NCBI RefSeq assembly: GCF_020907245.1
Contig: NZ_JAJJWH010000023.1
Location: forward strand, 1 to 61,900
Length of the DNA: 61,900 nt
Source of the DNA: Pontibacter harenae
GTDB lineage: Bacteria; Bacteroidota; Bacteroidia; Cytophagales; Hymenobacteraceae
Direction: 5' to 3'
The position numbers and the translations under genes were made by a program. The notes under the pieces are model-generated. The model made no database searches. It was given only the letters and a program-made list of their open reading frames with translations, and was not told the DNA's origin. Position 1 is the first letter of the stretch. Every line of letters begins with the position of its first letter. Shown here one piece after another: positions 19,199 to 28,508 of this stretch.

Positions 19199-19948
19199 TT
19201 ATGCTATGTTGTCTGGCAGGTACAGTTGCTGGCATTTATCACAAAAGTAGCAGGTTCTGCCTTGCCTGCCGATTTTCTCTTTCTGTAGAGGAATGAGGTC
19301 CCTAGGGCAAATCTTTTTTCGGTACACGCTCCAGTGTTCGTTTTCTGTGCCCTCGCGTTTCCATTCAAGGTATTTAAAACTCAGCTTAACACATTCCTGA
19401 ACTAGTTGCGCCAGCACTGGTTCAGGAATTTTACCTACCGTGCTTTCAGGATGAACTTGTCTGCGGAATAAGACTTCATTCTTGATTATATTCCCTACAC
19501 CCGCTAGAATATTTTGGTCAAGCAAGGCATCGCTAATTAACCTTTCTGGTTTGCGAGCCAACTTAGCCAATGCTTGTTTTTTGTCAAAAGTAGGATGCAT
19601 TACATCGAGGCTCCAGTCGTAAAGCTTGTGTAGTGGTTCTCGGATAATCCTGCAATTTGAGGCGTAAAAATTAAGCGTGCCATTCTCAAACTCAAAGCCC
19701 AAACGCAGTTTTCTGTTAAGCTCCCCATTGATAGCATATTTACCAAAGAGCATCAGGTGCACGCGAATGGCAAAATCAGGAAAGCAAAACAGAAGCTCTT
19801 TACCGTAAGTTTTGATATCTGTCAGGCATTGCCCCTTTATCAGGTCTAAAGGAATACCTTCGGCATCTCCTTCTGCATTTAGCACAGGCTGGTGGATAAA
19901 CTGCTCCGATTGATCTTTTATGAATCGTATTTGAGGACCCTCTGGCAT
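19199..19948 (-). CDS. Fpg/Nei-family DNA glycosylase-AP lyase
   Basis: The 249-residue product is a formamidopyrimidine-DNA glycosylase/endonuclease VIII family protein that removes oxidised bases and nicks the abasic site. The N terminus MPEGPQ provides the catalytic P2 and E3 after methionine removal. The helix-two-turn-helix segment is visible near residue 150 (ISDALLDQNILAGVGNIIKNE, core ILAGVGNIIKNE). The C-terminal zinc finger is unusual: the first pair reads CPRD, while the end reads TCYFCDKC, so four cysteines exist but not with the standard C-x2-C ... C-x2-C spacing. It lies tail-to-tail with an SPL-like gene. It is shorter than typical Fpg, closer to Nei. Confidence 0.85.
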   Translation of the reverse strand: MPEGPQIRFIKDQSEQFIHQPVLNAEGDAEGIPLDLIKGQCLTDIKTYGKELLFCFPDFAIRVHLMLFGKYAINGELNRKLRLGFEFENGTLNFYASNCRIIREPLHKLYDWSLDVMHPTFDKKQALAKLARKPERLISDALLDQNILAGVGNIIKNEVLFRRQVHPESTVGKIPEPVLAQLVQECVKLSFKYLEWKREGTENEHWSVYRKKICPRDLIPLQKEKIGRQGRTCYFCDKCQQLYLPDNIA

Positions 19949-20246
19949 AGTAAGATTACATACAGGATTTTGTTGTTTTTAGTGTTGGTTGATACAAATA
20001 GTTACATCATATTAAGCTGGTATACTTAAAGAAGTAAGATTTAATAGCAGAGATAGCTTTTGACTTAAAGCTAAGTTTTGCCGTTATCTGTTCTCAAACT
20101 CATCAACCTCCTAATAATAATTTTTTGTTAATATACTCTTATAGGCCGCAGTTCTATCAACTGTTTGTAGCTTAGTAGCGTAATTCCTCTGCTAAGTAAA
20201 AGGATGTAGCATCCTCTTGCAGAAGCAACCTCGAAAAAATTCAAAT

Positions 20247-20981
20247 ATGCCATTTACATTTTCGCATCCCGCAATTGTTTTACCGTTTAAATATTTTCCT
20301 GAGCGATGGAGATCTATGACAGGGTTGATAGTGGGCAGCATGGCGCCTGATTTCGAGAAGTTTATCCGTATGAGCACCTACGATGCTTATAGCCACACCT
20401 GGAAAAGCATCTTTTACTTTAATCTTCCCATTGGTCTTCTTCTAGCTTTTTTGTTTCACGTATTCGTTCGCGATGAATTGATAGACCATCTGCCTCTTTT
20501 CCTGCAGCGCCGCCTAATTCAATTCAAAGGGCTGAATTGGGTTGGGTATTTTCGAAAAAACTATGGTATTGTCATCTTATCTATACTTATAGGTACTGTT
20601 TCACACATCGGGTGGGATGCCTTTACCCACATCGACGGAAGGTTCGTCAGGCTGTTTCCAATTTTAGAGAAAGAGCTAGTATTCAAATCTTTTAAAATGG
20701 AAATGTTCAATTTTCTTCAAAACGGCTCCTCGTTAGTAGGCTTGCTAGTGATATTTATAGCCTTCTTCATGCTTCCTGCTTTGCCAGTTCCAAAACCTAA
20801 AACATCGCAGTTCAGGAAGCTAAGCTATTGGGTTGTTTTCTTGTTGATCGCATTTTCTGTACTTGTGCTCAGGTACAAGCTAGGAGATAGCCTAAATTAT
20901 GTGGTAAGTTTAATTATTGTATCCATATCTGCGTCGTTAATCAGTTTAGTTATCACCTCAATGCTTTTCAGAAGATCATAA
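20247..20981 (+). CDS. DUF4184 family membrane protein
   Basis: About 244 residues from the ATG at 20247. This start is chosen because MPFTFSHPAIVLPF is the conserved family N terminus, although an upstream in-frame start exists at 20217. The protein resembles DUF4184, integral membrane proteins distantly related to metal-dependent YdjM-like hydrolases. The conserved H7, D-x-E (MAPDFEKF near residue 34) and HIGWDAFTHIDG (near residue 120) motifs suggest a metal-binding active site. Five hydrophobic helices follow the motifs. Substrate is unknown. Confidence 0.8.
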   Translation: MPFTFSHPAIVLPFKYFPERWRSMTGLIVGSMAPDFEKFIRMSTYDAYSHTWKSIFYFNLPIGLLLAFLFHVFVRDELIDHLPLFLQRRLIQFKGLNWVGYFRKNYGIVILSILIGTVSHIGWDAFTHIDGRFVRLFPILEKELVFKSFKMEMFNFLQNGSSLVGLLVIFIAFFMLPALPVPKPKTSQFRKLSYWVVFLLIAFSVLVLRYKLGDSLNYVVSLIIVSISASLISLVITSMLFRRS

Positions 20982-21291
20982 TATGTTTTGTGTGTCGTGT
21001 CAAATACTGCTTAGATGCTTAAAGCTTATCATCAGGCGCATTAGGGTTGTAAATATCTTTCTTAGTTTCTGAAGGAAAAATAAACCATAGAAGGTCATTT
21101 AGACCTCTTTATGTTGTTAAAGCTAAACCTGGCACACTGTATCGAGTATGCTAATAAGAGCAGTGTACAAACTAAAACAGCCTAAGATGACTCATATAAT
21201 TGCTAATCCTGATTTGTAACAGGAGTACTTCTGTGTTGTAACTTCGGCAGAAGATTGCTAATTTGTTGAGATTCATAAGGAGCAACTGATA
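20982..21291. other. Intergenic region upstream of the PAS kinase
   Basis: A 310-base gap with no gene. AGGAGC near 21281 sits 7 bases before the kinase ATG and is a reasonable ribosome binding site; nothing else stands out. Confidence 0.35.
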
Positions 21292-23856
21292 ATGGAACGT
21301 GAAACAAGTGTAAAGGTGTGGGAGAAGATGGCGCAAGTATCGTTAGATATGCTTTGCACCTTCGACAGGAACGGCAACTTTACCCATGTCAGTAGTGCTA
21401 GCAGAACCATATTGGGGTATAGTCCTCATGAAATAGAAGGTCATCATTTTTCCGAATTCACACACCTCGCAGATCTTACAGCATCACAAGAAGTAACGCA
21501 GAAAATTTTAAGCGGCACAGAGGTAACAAACTTTGAAAACCGATTTATGCATAGATGTGGTTATGCTGTGCCCTTGCTGTGGTCTGCCGTATGGTCTGAG
21601 GAAGATGAAGCCGTTTTTGCTGTAGCACATGATATTACTGAACGTAAAGTCAGTAGATCGAAGTTAGAGGAAAGCGAGCAGCGCTATAAATCTCTTTTCG
21701 AGCACAATCCAGACATCCTTTATGTAGAAAGCACAGATGGAATGGTGGTGGAAGTGAACAACAGCTTTTGCCAAATTTTGGGTTTGTCGGAGGAGGAGGT
21801 GGTAAACCGCCCTGCTTCTTCCTTTTTACCACCTGATATGGTAACAGTGTCAGATATGTATTTACAGCAAGCCTTACTAGGTAGTAAAATGAGGTTTGAT
21901 ATGGAACTTGAAACAGTAAATAGAGAACGAAAAATATTTGATGCCATAAAATACCCGATCCTAGTGCATGGTGAGGTAGTTGGGGTTAAGACAATAGCAA
22001 AAGACATCACTTCGGTAATTCGTTCTTACGAAACCATTCAGCAGCAGGCAAACAAACTCAATACCATCTTCGAGAGCATCACTGATGCTTTTTTGACATT
22101 AGACACGAACTGGAACATCACCTACATTAATGGTGAGGCCGAAAGGTTGTTACAGCTGGATAAAAGGTACCATATCGGAAAAAGTTTGCTTAAAATCTTT
22201 CCTGAGCAGGTAGGAGGGGAGTTTTATACGCAATATGTGCAAGCCTTTGAGACTGGAAAAGCTGTAAATTTCACTGCCTATGTCAAAGAGTTTGATAAGT
22301 GGTTCCGAGTAAAAGCCTTTCCTTCTTCAGGAGGCTTGTCAATATACTTCGATGATGCCACAGAAATGGTGCAGTCGAGGCAGGAGTTGGAAAAGCTGTC
22401 GCTTGTTGCAAGCAACACAATCAACTCTGTTATCATCATGGATCAGGATGCACGCATCGAATGGGTAAATGAGAGTTTCACAAAGCTCACAGGCTACACG
22501 CTCTCAGAGGCAGCTGGTACTCAACCCTTCAATTTGCTTTTAGGAAAAGAAACAGATCAAGCCGTTGTTCAGCATGTTGTTGAGAAGATAAATAGTGCCC
22601 AACCGTTAAAAGCAGAAATTTTAGTTTATAGAAAAACTGGCGAAAAACGGTGGTTTTCTATTGAAGTAACCCCTGTCTTTGATGAAGAAGGTGCTTTAAG
22701 CCGATGGATTGGCATACAGACAGACGTTACAGAACGAGTGAGGGCTGATGAGGAACTGAAGAAATTATCGCTTGTAGCGAGCAAGACAAGCAACGGAGTA
22801 ATTATTTTGGATGGGGAAGGCCGTACAGAGTGGGTAAACGACGGCTTTACCAGGATGACTGGCTACACGCTGGCAGAGATAAAAGGGAAGAAACCAAGAG
22901 AGCTGTTACAAGGACCCGAAACAGATAAAGACGAGCTAGAGAAAATAACCAGGAACATAAAAGCTGGAGTCTCTTTCAACTCTGTTATGGTCAATTACAG
23001 AAAATCAGGGGAGCCGTTCTGGATTTCGATGGATGTTAGCCCTGTGTTTGAGTCAGGAGGTAAAGTGACACACACCATCGCTATTCAGAAGGATATCACT
23101 TTCCGAAAAGAAGCTGAAGCTAACCTGCTGAAGATGAGCCAGGACCTCTACCAGCATAACAGAGATTTGCAGCAGTTCACCTATATAATTTCCCATAACT
23201 TAAGAGGGCCAGTGGCCAATGCGTTGGGTATTACAAGGCTTTTGGAAACAATAGATAAAGACTCGGATCAGTTTAATGTTCTGATGACCTTTTTAAACGA
23301 AAGCGTAACCCGTTTAGATGAGGTGCTGAGAGATGTAAACCTCATCCTCTCCATACGTGACAGGCAGGATGTATTTGGAAAGGAGAAGGTAAGACTTTCT
23401 GATGTTTGCTACCAGGCAATGACTGATTTGCAGGAACCGCTAATGAAATGCAACGGGCGTGTTGATGTAGAAGTAGAAAATGGTATCTTAGTACAAGGCA
23501 ATCGTGCCTACCTCTACAGCATTTTTCATAACCTTCTTTCTAATGCTATCAAGTACCGTTCTGAAAAGCGAAACCTAAAGATTAGCATAACTGGCTGCGT
23601 TAATTCGGAGGGAGTTGCCGTTATCCGCATCTCGGACAATGGCTCTGGTTTTGATGTGGAAAAGGCTGGTAACAATCTGTTTAAAATGTACAAGCGGTTC
23701 CATTTAGGCAGAGAGGGTAAAGGCCTTGGCCTGTTTTTGGTTAAAACTCATGTGGAGGCCATGGGTGGGCGTATAGAAGTAAGCAGCAGGGTAGGAGAAG
23801 GTACCACATTTATTATTCACCTTAATGAAGCAACTCATGAAGACTTATATCATTGA
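21292..23856 (+). CDS. Multi-PAS sensor histidine kinase
   Basis: At 854 residues, it has no membrane segment, so it is a cytoplasmic hybrid sensor. Five PAS domains follow one another: about residues 10-120, 128-245, 250-362, 370-485 and 490-615. The last two are near-duplicates (WVNESFTKLTGYTLSEA and WVNDGFTRMTGYTLAEI). The kinase core has the phosphoacceptor H635 in SHNLRGP and ATPase motifs FHNLLSNAIKY, SDNGSGF and GKGLGLFLVKTH. It overlaps the start of the response regulator gene by about 20 bases, so the two form a two-component pair. The ligands of the PAS domains cannot be read from sequence; the class resembles bacteriophytochrome-type kinases without the GAF-PHY part. Confidence 0.9.
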   Translation: MERETSVKVWEKMAQVSLDMLCTFDRNGNFTHVSSASRTILGYSPHEIEGHHFSEFTHLADLTASQEVTQKILSGTEVTNFENRFMHRCGYAVPLLWSAVWSEEDEAVFAVAHDITERKVSRSKLEESEQRYKSLFEHNPDILYVESTDGMVVEVNNSFCQILGLSEEEVVNRPASSFLPPDMVTVSDMYLQQALLGSKMRFDMELETVNRERKIFDAIKYPILVHGEVVGVKTIAKDITSVIRSYETIQQQANKLNTIFESITDAFLTLDTNWNITYINGEAERLLQLDKRYHIGKSLLKIFPEQVGGEFYTQYVQAFETGKAVNFTAYVKEFDKWFRVKAFPSSGGLSIYFDDATEMVQSRQELEKLSLVASNTINSVIIMDQDARIEWVNESFTKLTGYTLSEAAGTQPFNLLLGKETDQAVVQHVVEKINSAQPLKAEILVYRKTGEKRWFSIEVTPVFDEEGALSRWIGIQTDVTERVRADEELKKLSLVASKTSNGVIILDGEGRTEWVNDGFTRMTGYTLAEIKGKKPRELLQGPETDKDELEKITRNIKAGVSFNSVMVNYRKSGEPFWISMDVSPVFESGGKVTHTIAIQKDITFRKEAEANLLKMSQDLYQHNRDLQQFTYIISHNLRGPVANALGITRLLETIDKDSDQFNVLMTFLNESVTRLDEVLRDVNLILSIRDRQDVFGKEKVRLSDVCYQAMTDLQEPLMKCNGRVDVEVENGILVQGNRAYLYSIFHNLLSNAIKYRSEKRNLKISITGCVNSEGVAVIRISDNGSGFDVEKAGNNLFKMYKRFHLGREGKGLGLFLVKTHVEAMGGRIEVSSRVGEGTTFIIHLNEATHEDLYH

Positions 23857-24226
23857 CGACGACCGCATCAGTATTTATCTGAGTACAATGGAAGTACAAA
23901 CTGCTGGCTATACTGGTGAGGTTATCCCTTTTCTCTCGGCAGAAGAAGCGCTTTCTGCTTTGCTTCATGATATAGACAATGTTCCTGAAATTATATTCCT
24001 GGACCTGAACATGCCCGTTATGGACGGTTGGGAGTTTTTGGAGGCATTGGCTCCTTATAAAGAAAAACTTCTTGGAAAGTGCTGGATTTACATACTTACC
24101 TCATCTTTGGTACTGTCAGATACTTCAAAGTCTGAGGAGTATGACTTGGTTTGTGGCCTCATTCACAAGCCGCTTGATGTGACGGATGTGCAAGTTATTT
24201 TGTCTCAGCTAAAAGAAAGAGCTTAA
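23837..24226 (+). CDS. Single-domain response regulator
   Basis: A 129-residue receiver with no output domain. I start it at ATG 23837 (MKTYIIDDD) rather than the upstream 23825 because the acidic triad IIDDD belongs at the N terminus. The phosphoacceptor is D56 in FLDLNMPVMDG, the conserved T/S is in TSSLVLS, and the lysine is in HKPLD. It overlaps the kinase gene, so it is very likely its cognate partner, acting by protein-protein interaction like CheY or a phosphorelay element. Confidence 0.9.
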   Translation: MKTYIIDDDRISIYLSTMEVQTAGYTGEVIPFLSAEEALSALLHDIDNVPEIIFLDLNMPVMDGWEFLEALAPYKEKLLGKCWIYILTSSLVLSDTSKSEEYDLVCGLIHKPLDVTDVQVILSQLKERA

Positions 24227-24814
24227 AAGTCTTCAGCATCCCTTAGTAGCGATCTATACTTTAGAACTCAACCTTGTTTGATCTTTATCAAGGATTAGAA
24301 ATAGAAAAGGGTAGCCAGAGACTACCCTATCATACTTACAACAAACTAATCTTAAACTATAAAAATTTAACTTTGGCTAAAAGTTAAAATGTAGACACTA
24401 AGTTAGTCGTAATAATTCCTGTGTTAGTAGAAAAATGCAGTTATTTTTTAAAAGTGCAGCTATTTTATGTGTTTAGTGCAATTTAGTTGTTTTAAAGACA
24501 GGGTTCTTGGTGCTTATGCTGATATTGTACTTTTTAGTAATTTCCTAAAAACTTCACTTTTCATTTTTAGTCTTAACAGCTGAGAAAACGAAGTACTTTC
24601 AAAGATTCTCCTCAGGTAGAGGGCTTTAAGTTTGGGTGTTTATGTTCTATACTTTTTTCGGGATCATAACCACAGTGTCTGATATGTAATTGTTTCTTTT
24701 GAAGCAAGGTTGCTGAAATCGGTCAATGGCTGTAACTTAAGAGCAATCTTAGGGATATAGCAACTAAGTATCTTTGGTTGTTCCTGTATCTATAAAAACC
24801 TATACGCTTATTTT
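24227..24814. other. Intergenic region, AT-rich
   Basis: A 588-base gap. A small hairpin (AGGGTAG ... CTACCCT, 24308-24328) may end the kinase operon transcript. TATCTTTG at 24769-24776, 39 bases before the next ATG, is a candidate -7 promoter box. No gene is visible in the middle. Confidence 0.4.
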
Positions 24815-25189
24815 ATGAAAATCAGAATTCTCGGTAACTCCATTCGCTTTAGACTTAGAGAGCCTGAAGTGCAACAGTTTCAACGAAGTGGTAATGTGAC
24901 GGAAACTACAACCTTTGGTCCAGAGCCGACAGACCAGATAAAGTTTGTTCTGGAGCAATCTGTGGAGACTGAGCTTGCTATAAATTATAATTTGGGAACT
25001 ACCATTATAAAGGTACCAAAGCACCTGGCGGAAGAATGGGTAGGAACAAACTTAGTCGGGTTCGAAGGAACAGTAGTAACAGGCAAAGGGCAGCGAATTG
25101 AATTACTAGTAGAAAAGGATTTTGTTTGCCTGGATCGTCCAGATGAGGAGAACGAAGGTGCTTATCCTCATCCGAAAACTGTCTGTTAA
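24815..25189 (+). CDS. DUF7009-like small protein
   Basis: A 124-residue protein that I recognise from Bacteroidota genomes as a family of unknown function (I believe DUF7009). It begins MKIRILGNSIRFRLREPEV, a strongly conserved start in that family, and is rich in beta-strand-like stretches, with no signal peptide or membrane segment. It is cytoplasmic, monocistronic, with a candidate promoter at 24769 and a terminator at 25211-25266. No function is inferred. Confidence 0.65.
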   Translation: MKIRILGNSIRFRLREPEVQQFQRSGNVTETTTFGPEPTDQIKFVLEQSVETELAINYNLGTTIIKVPKHLAEEWVGTNLVGFEGTVVTGKGQRIELLVEKDFVCLDRPDEENEGAYPHPKTVC

Positions 25190-25210
25190 AAAAAGTGGGT
25201 ACGTTAAAGC

Positions 25211-25266
25211 TTGACTTGAGCTTTTAAAAGTCTTTTTTTCAAGCAAATCTTAAAAGCTCAAGTCAA
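25211..25266. terminator. Bidirectional terminator hairpin
   Basis: TTGACTTGAGCTTTTAA (25211-25227) pairs with TTAAAAGCTCAAGTCAA (25250-25266). It lies between the convergent DUF7009-like (plus) and AI-2E transporter (minus) genes. Confidence 0.75.
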
Positions 25267-25284
25267 TATGGCTTAACTTAGTTC

Positions 25285-26370
25285 TCAGTTTTTGGAGAAC
25301 TTATTTTTCAGCTTTTTTACCCAGTCGGGTTCACCAAGTTCATCTTCCAATAAATACCCGTATGGGTGCAGTGCAGGAAGATGCTCGCAGACAATGCGGA
25401 TGATAGCGAACATAGGCACGAACAGGATCATGCCCGCAATCCCCCAGATTAATTCTCCCAACACAATAGCGACAACAGTAATAAGCGGACTCAAGTCCAT
25501 TTTGGCACCCATCACAAAGGGTTCTATCAAATTGTTGTCAATAAGTTGAGCGGCAGCCAGAATTCCAATCACTGGTAATACCATGCCTGTCGAGCCGCTT
25601 ACAAAAGCCATGATCAACGGGAAAAGTCCTCCGATAACAGCGCCGACATAGGGAACAATGGTTGGTAGTACGGCAATAATGCTGAGTAAGATCGGATTTT
25701 GGAGGCCTACAACTGAAAAGCCAATACTATAGAATACGGCCAGGAAAAGCATAGAAATTAGGCGGCCTACCAAATAAGCCGACGCTACCTCCGTGATGCT
25801 GCTAATAGTGCGGTTGGCTTCGGGCTTGTTCTCAGGCTTTACAAGCTTAAGGGAAAAGTTCTTGTACTTATCGCGTTGCCACAAAAGAAACAGCATGTAA
25901 AGCATGACCAGGGCAAAAGAAGTGATGATGCCCATTAGGCCTTTTACAACAGATGTGGCAAAGTTATTAGCTGACTGTGACAGGCTTGATATTCTGGACT
26001 GAACAAATTGAATCTGCTTTTGAGGCGCCACTCCAAACTGCTGCTGTATCCACTGTTGAACCTTATCTACCATTTGTTGTAGCTGGTTCTGGATCTGCGG
26101 TAAATCATTCGAAAAGCTTACTGCTTGCGCGGAGATGACAAAAAGGATTACAGCAATAAACAACAGTATAATCAAGATGCAGACTAAGGTGGACAACAAC
26201 CTGTTCATGCCCCAACTCTCCAGCTTTTTGCTTACTGGCAGCATGAGCATGGAAAGGATAATGCTAAAGAAGAGAGGAATGAAAAAAGCTTTGCCATAGT
26301 GTAGTGCCACCACAGTCAGAATACCCAAAAGAATGATGGCGTTTGCTCTGTAAATTGATATGGTCTTCAT
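25285..26370 (-). CDS. AI-2E family transporter
   Basis: The 361-residue membrane protein belongs to the AI-2E/YdiK/PerM permease family. It has the usual layout: two or three N-terminal helices (residues 8-80), an amphipathic coil rich in glutamine (QLQQMVDKVQQWIQQQFG, residues 87-115), and five more C-terminal helices, ending in the family-typical GIAGMILFVPMFAIIRIV segment. Members export diverse small molecules or act as Na+/H+ antiporters; the name does not mean AI-2 is the substrate. It may have a small upstream ORF (26380-26712) in the same direction, 9 bases away. Confidence 0.9.
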   Translation of the reverse strand: MKTISIYRANAIILLGILTVVALHYGKAFFIPLFFSIILSMLMLPVSKKLESWGMNRLLSTLVCILIILLFIAVILFVISAQAVSFSNDLPQIQNQLQQMVDKVQQWIQQQFGVAPQKQIQFVQSRISSLSQSANNFATSVVKGLMGIITSFALVMLYMLFLLWQRDKYKNFSLKLVKPENKPEANRTISSITEVASAYLVGRLISMLFLAVFYSIGFSVVGLQNPILLSIIAVLPTIVPYVGAVIGGLFPLIMAFVSGSTGMVLPVIGILAAAQLIDNNLIEPFVMGAKMDLSPLITVVAIVLGELIWGIAGMILFVPMFAIIRIVCEHLPALHPYGYLLEDELGEPDWVKKLKNKFSKN

Positions 26371-26379
26371 CGCTTATGC

Positions 26380-26712
26380 TTATTTGTAGATGTACAGTGT
26401 TTCCATCTTTTGAGTGTTAACAACTGCAGATGAATACACTTTCAGATTTAGTTGAGACGCTAATTTTCTATAAGGGTGCTGCTTCGGTGTTACAGGTGTA
26501 GGAGTGAAAAAGTTATATTTCTTGAGCGATGCGTGTACTTGTTTGGTAATTCGTGGGACAGTAGTTCTTTGTAGAAAAGTATCAGGACAAAATCCATTTA
26601 AGGGAAGCAAAGTCAATGCATTTACTTTTTGCAAGGCTAAATAGAATGATGCTGTTGAAGAGGCCAAGCTGGAAAGCCTAGCTGTTCTTGACAAAATTTT
26701 TTGTTTATGCAA
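26380..26712 (-). CDS. Hypothetical small protein upstream of the AI-2E gene
   Basis: A 110-codon frame with a TTG start, 9 bases upstream of the AI-2E transporter gene on the same strand. It has a basic N terminus and a mildly hydrophobic stretch to about residue 30, but composition gives no family. It could be translated together with the transporter, or be noise upstream of it; no recognisable domain is present. I keep it only because of the close spacing. Confidence 0.2.
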   Translation of the reverse strand: MHKQKILSRTARLSSLASSTASFYLALQKVNALTLLPLNGFCPDTFLQRTTVPRITKQVHASLKKYNFFTPTPVTPKQHPYRKLASQLNLKVYSSAVVNTQKMETLYIYK

Positions 26713-26894
26713 AATGGTGAGGTGGAGTGTTAATTACGAACTAGCAAACTTCTTACAAGATTTTGCTACAGGACCTCAAAAAGTTTGCGACTACAAGTAG
26801 AATAGAAGTTATAATAAACATAAACTTTACGTTCTATTTTGTTTCATGGGGTTACTCTGTCGTTTCTTTGCAATAGAACAACAGTTTAATTTTC
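26713..26894 (+). promoter_or_regulatory. Promoter region of the PLP decarboxylase gene
   Basis: TTTG (26838-26841) and TTTCTTTG (26863-26870), 21 bases apart, resemble the Bacteroidota -33/-7 pair, with one deviation (TT for TA) in the -7 box. The start codon lies 25 bases further on. Confidence 0.4.
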
Positions 26895-28352
26895 ATGGAT
26901 TCTATTTTAGATAAAGCATATATAGCAGAGAATTTTCGTAAACAGGGGCACGCACTTATCGATATGATGGCGGATTACCTGGCAGAGGCCACTTCAGATA
27001 AAGAAGAGATACAGGCCATTCCGTGGCAGAGTCCTGAGGAGCAGCTTAGCTATTGGCAACAGGATTTTAGCAAGCCAAAAGTGTCAGACCCGCTCGAATT
27101 GTTTAAAGATGTCATGGACCATTCTATACAGGTGCACCGTAAGCGTTACTTGGGCCACCAAACTACTCCTACTTTGCCCGTTACGGTACTGTCAGCTGCG
27201 TTTACTGCACTGTTGAACCAGGGGATGGGCGTCTACGAAATGGGCATGGTGGGTAACACATTAGAGAAAGTACTCACGGAGCATCTGGCTCAGAAACTGG
27301 GTTACAGCAAGGAGGCATCTGGTTTTATAACTTCAGGCGGTTCCTTGGGAAACCTGACTGCACTGCTAGCGGCAAGGGCTGTTGCCACCGATATCTGGCA
27401 AAGCGGTTATGAAAACGGTAAGCAACTAGCCGTATTGGTGTCGGAGGAGGCGCATTACTGTATCGATAGGGCCGCGCGCATTATGGGCTTGGGTGCAGCT
27501 GGCATTATTAAAGTACCAATTAACGCAAGATTCCAAATGCGGACAGAACTGCTGGAAGAATATTATCAGCAGGCTTTGTCGGAGGGGAAGCAGGTTATCA
27601 GTGTAATTGGATGTGCAGGCTCTACCTCCACGGGTTCTTATGATGATCTGAAGGCGATTGCCGCTTTCAGCAAGAAGTATAACCTTTGGTTTCATGTGGA
27701 CGGAGCTCATGGTGCACCAGCAGCTTTTTCACCGACGTATAAGCACTTGATGGCTGGTATAGAGGAGGCAGATTCTGTGGTGGTAGACTATCATAAGATG
27801 ATGATGACTCCTTCTCTTTCCACGGCTCTGATCTTTAAGCGAGGTGGAGATGCTTACAAGACCTTCTCGCAGCGGGCACAGTATCTTTGGACAGATCAGA
27901 ACACGGAGGAGTGGTACAACGGTGGCAAACGCTCTTTCGAATGTACTAAAGCCATGTCAGCCCTAAATGTTTACACTATCTTTAGAATGTATGGAGATGG
28001 CATTTTTAAGGAGAATATTGAACGACTATATGGATTGGCTGTAAGTTTTGCTGAAAAGATAAAGGCGAACAAGAGCCTTGATCTTGCTTATGAGCCACAG
28101 TGCAACATTGTTTGCTTCCGCTTTACAGCGACAGAAAGAGACCTAAGTAAAATAAACCTTGCTATCCGTCAGCAATTGTTGGAAGAGGGGCGTTTCTACA
28201 TCGTACAAACTGTTCTTAACGGAGAACTTTACCTGCGCGTATCCGTCATGAATCCGCTCTCAACAGAGCAGGAATTTCAGGAACTCCTAATTGCCGTTGA
28301 AGAGAAAGCTCATCTTATTCTGTCTGCAAAAGATGTTGGAGTTGATGTGTAA
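26895..28352 (+). CDS. Group II PLP-dependent amino-acid decarboxylase
   Basis: At 485 residues this is a member of the pyridoxal-dependent decarboxylase family that includes aromatic amino-acid, glutamate and 2,4-diaminobutyrate decarboxylases. Visible motifs are FITSGGSLGNLTALLAAR (cofactor phosphate region), HVDGAHGA (aspartate), and DYHKMMMTPS with K301 as the probable Schiff-base lysine. Which amino acid is used is not evident; the sequence resembles the diaminobutyrate/aromatic branch more than GadB. It is cytoplasmic, monocistronic, ended by a very strong terminator at 28375-28432. Confidence 0.9.
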   Translation: MDSILDKAYIAENFRKQGHALIDMMADYLAEATSDKEEIQAIPWQSPEEQLSYWQQDFSKPKVSDPLELFKDVMDHSIQVHRKRYLGHQTTPTLPVTVLSAAFTALLNQGMGVYEMGMVGNTLEKVLTEHLAQKLGYSKEASGFITSGGSLGNLTALLAARAVATDIWQSGYENGKQLAVLVSEEAHYCIDRAARIMGLGAAGIIKVPINARFQMRTELLEEYYQQALSEGKQVISVIGCAGSTSTGSYDDLKAIAAFSKKYNLWFHVDGAHGAPAAFSPTYKHLMAGIEEADSVVVDYHKMMMTPSLSTALIFKRGGDAYKTFSQRAQYLWTDQNTEEWYNGGKRSFECTKAMSALNVYTIFRMYGDGIFKENIERLYGLAVSFAEKIKANKSLDLAYEPQCNIVCFRFTATERDLSKINLAIRQQLLEEGRFYIVQTVLNGELYLRVSVMNPLSTEQEFQELLIAVEEKAHLILSAKDVGVDV

Positions 28353-28374
28353 ATGATGATACTGTTGTAATAAA

Positions 28375-28432
28375 AACTAATAGCTAAAAAGGCGGTTCCA
28401 TACACATGGAACCGCCTTTTTAGCTATTAGTT
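28375..28432. terminator. Perfect 27-bp hairpin terminator
   Basis: The arms 28375-28401 and 28406-28432 are perfectly complementary over 27 bases around a 4-base loop, with A5 and T5 runs inside the arms. It separates the convergent decarboxylase and QorB-like genes and is the strongest hairpin in the window. Confidence 0.85.
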
Positions 28433-28508
28433 ATCATCTGTGGCTTCTAGCGTGTCTGATTCCTGAATACCACATCCAAGCCATAATGGTAACTATAAAT
28501 AAAGTTAG

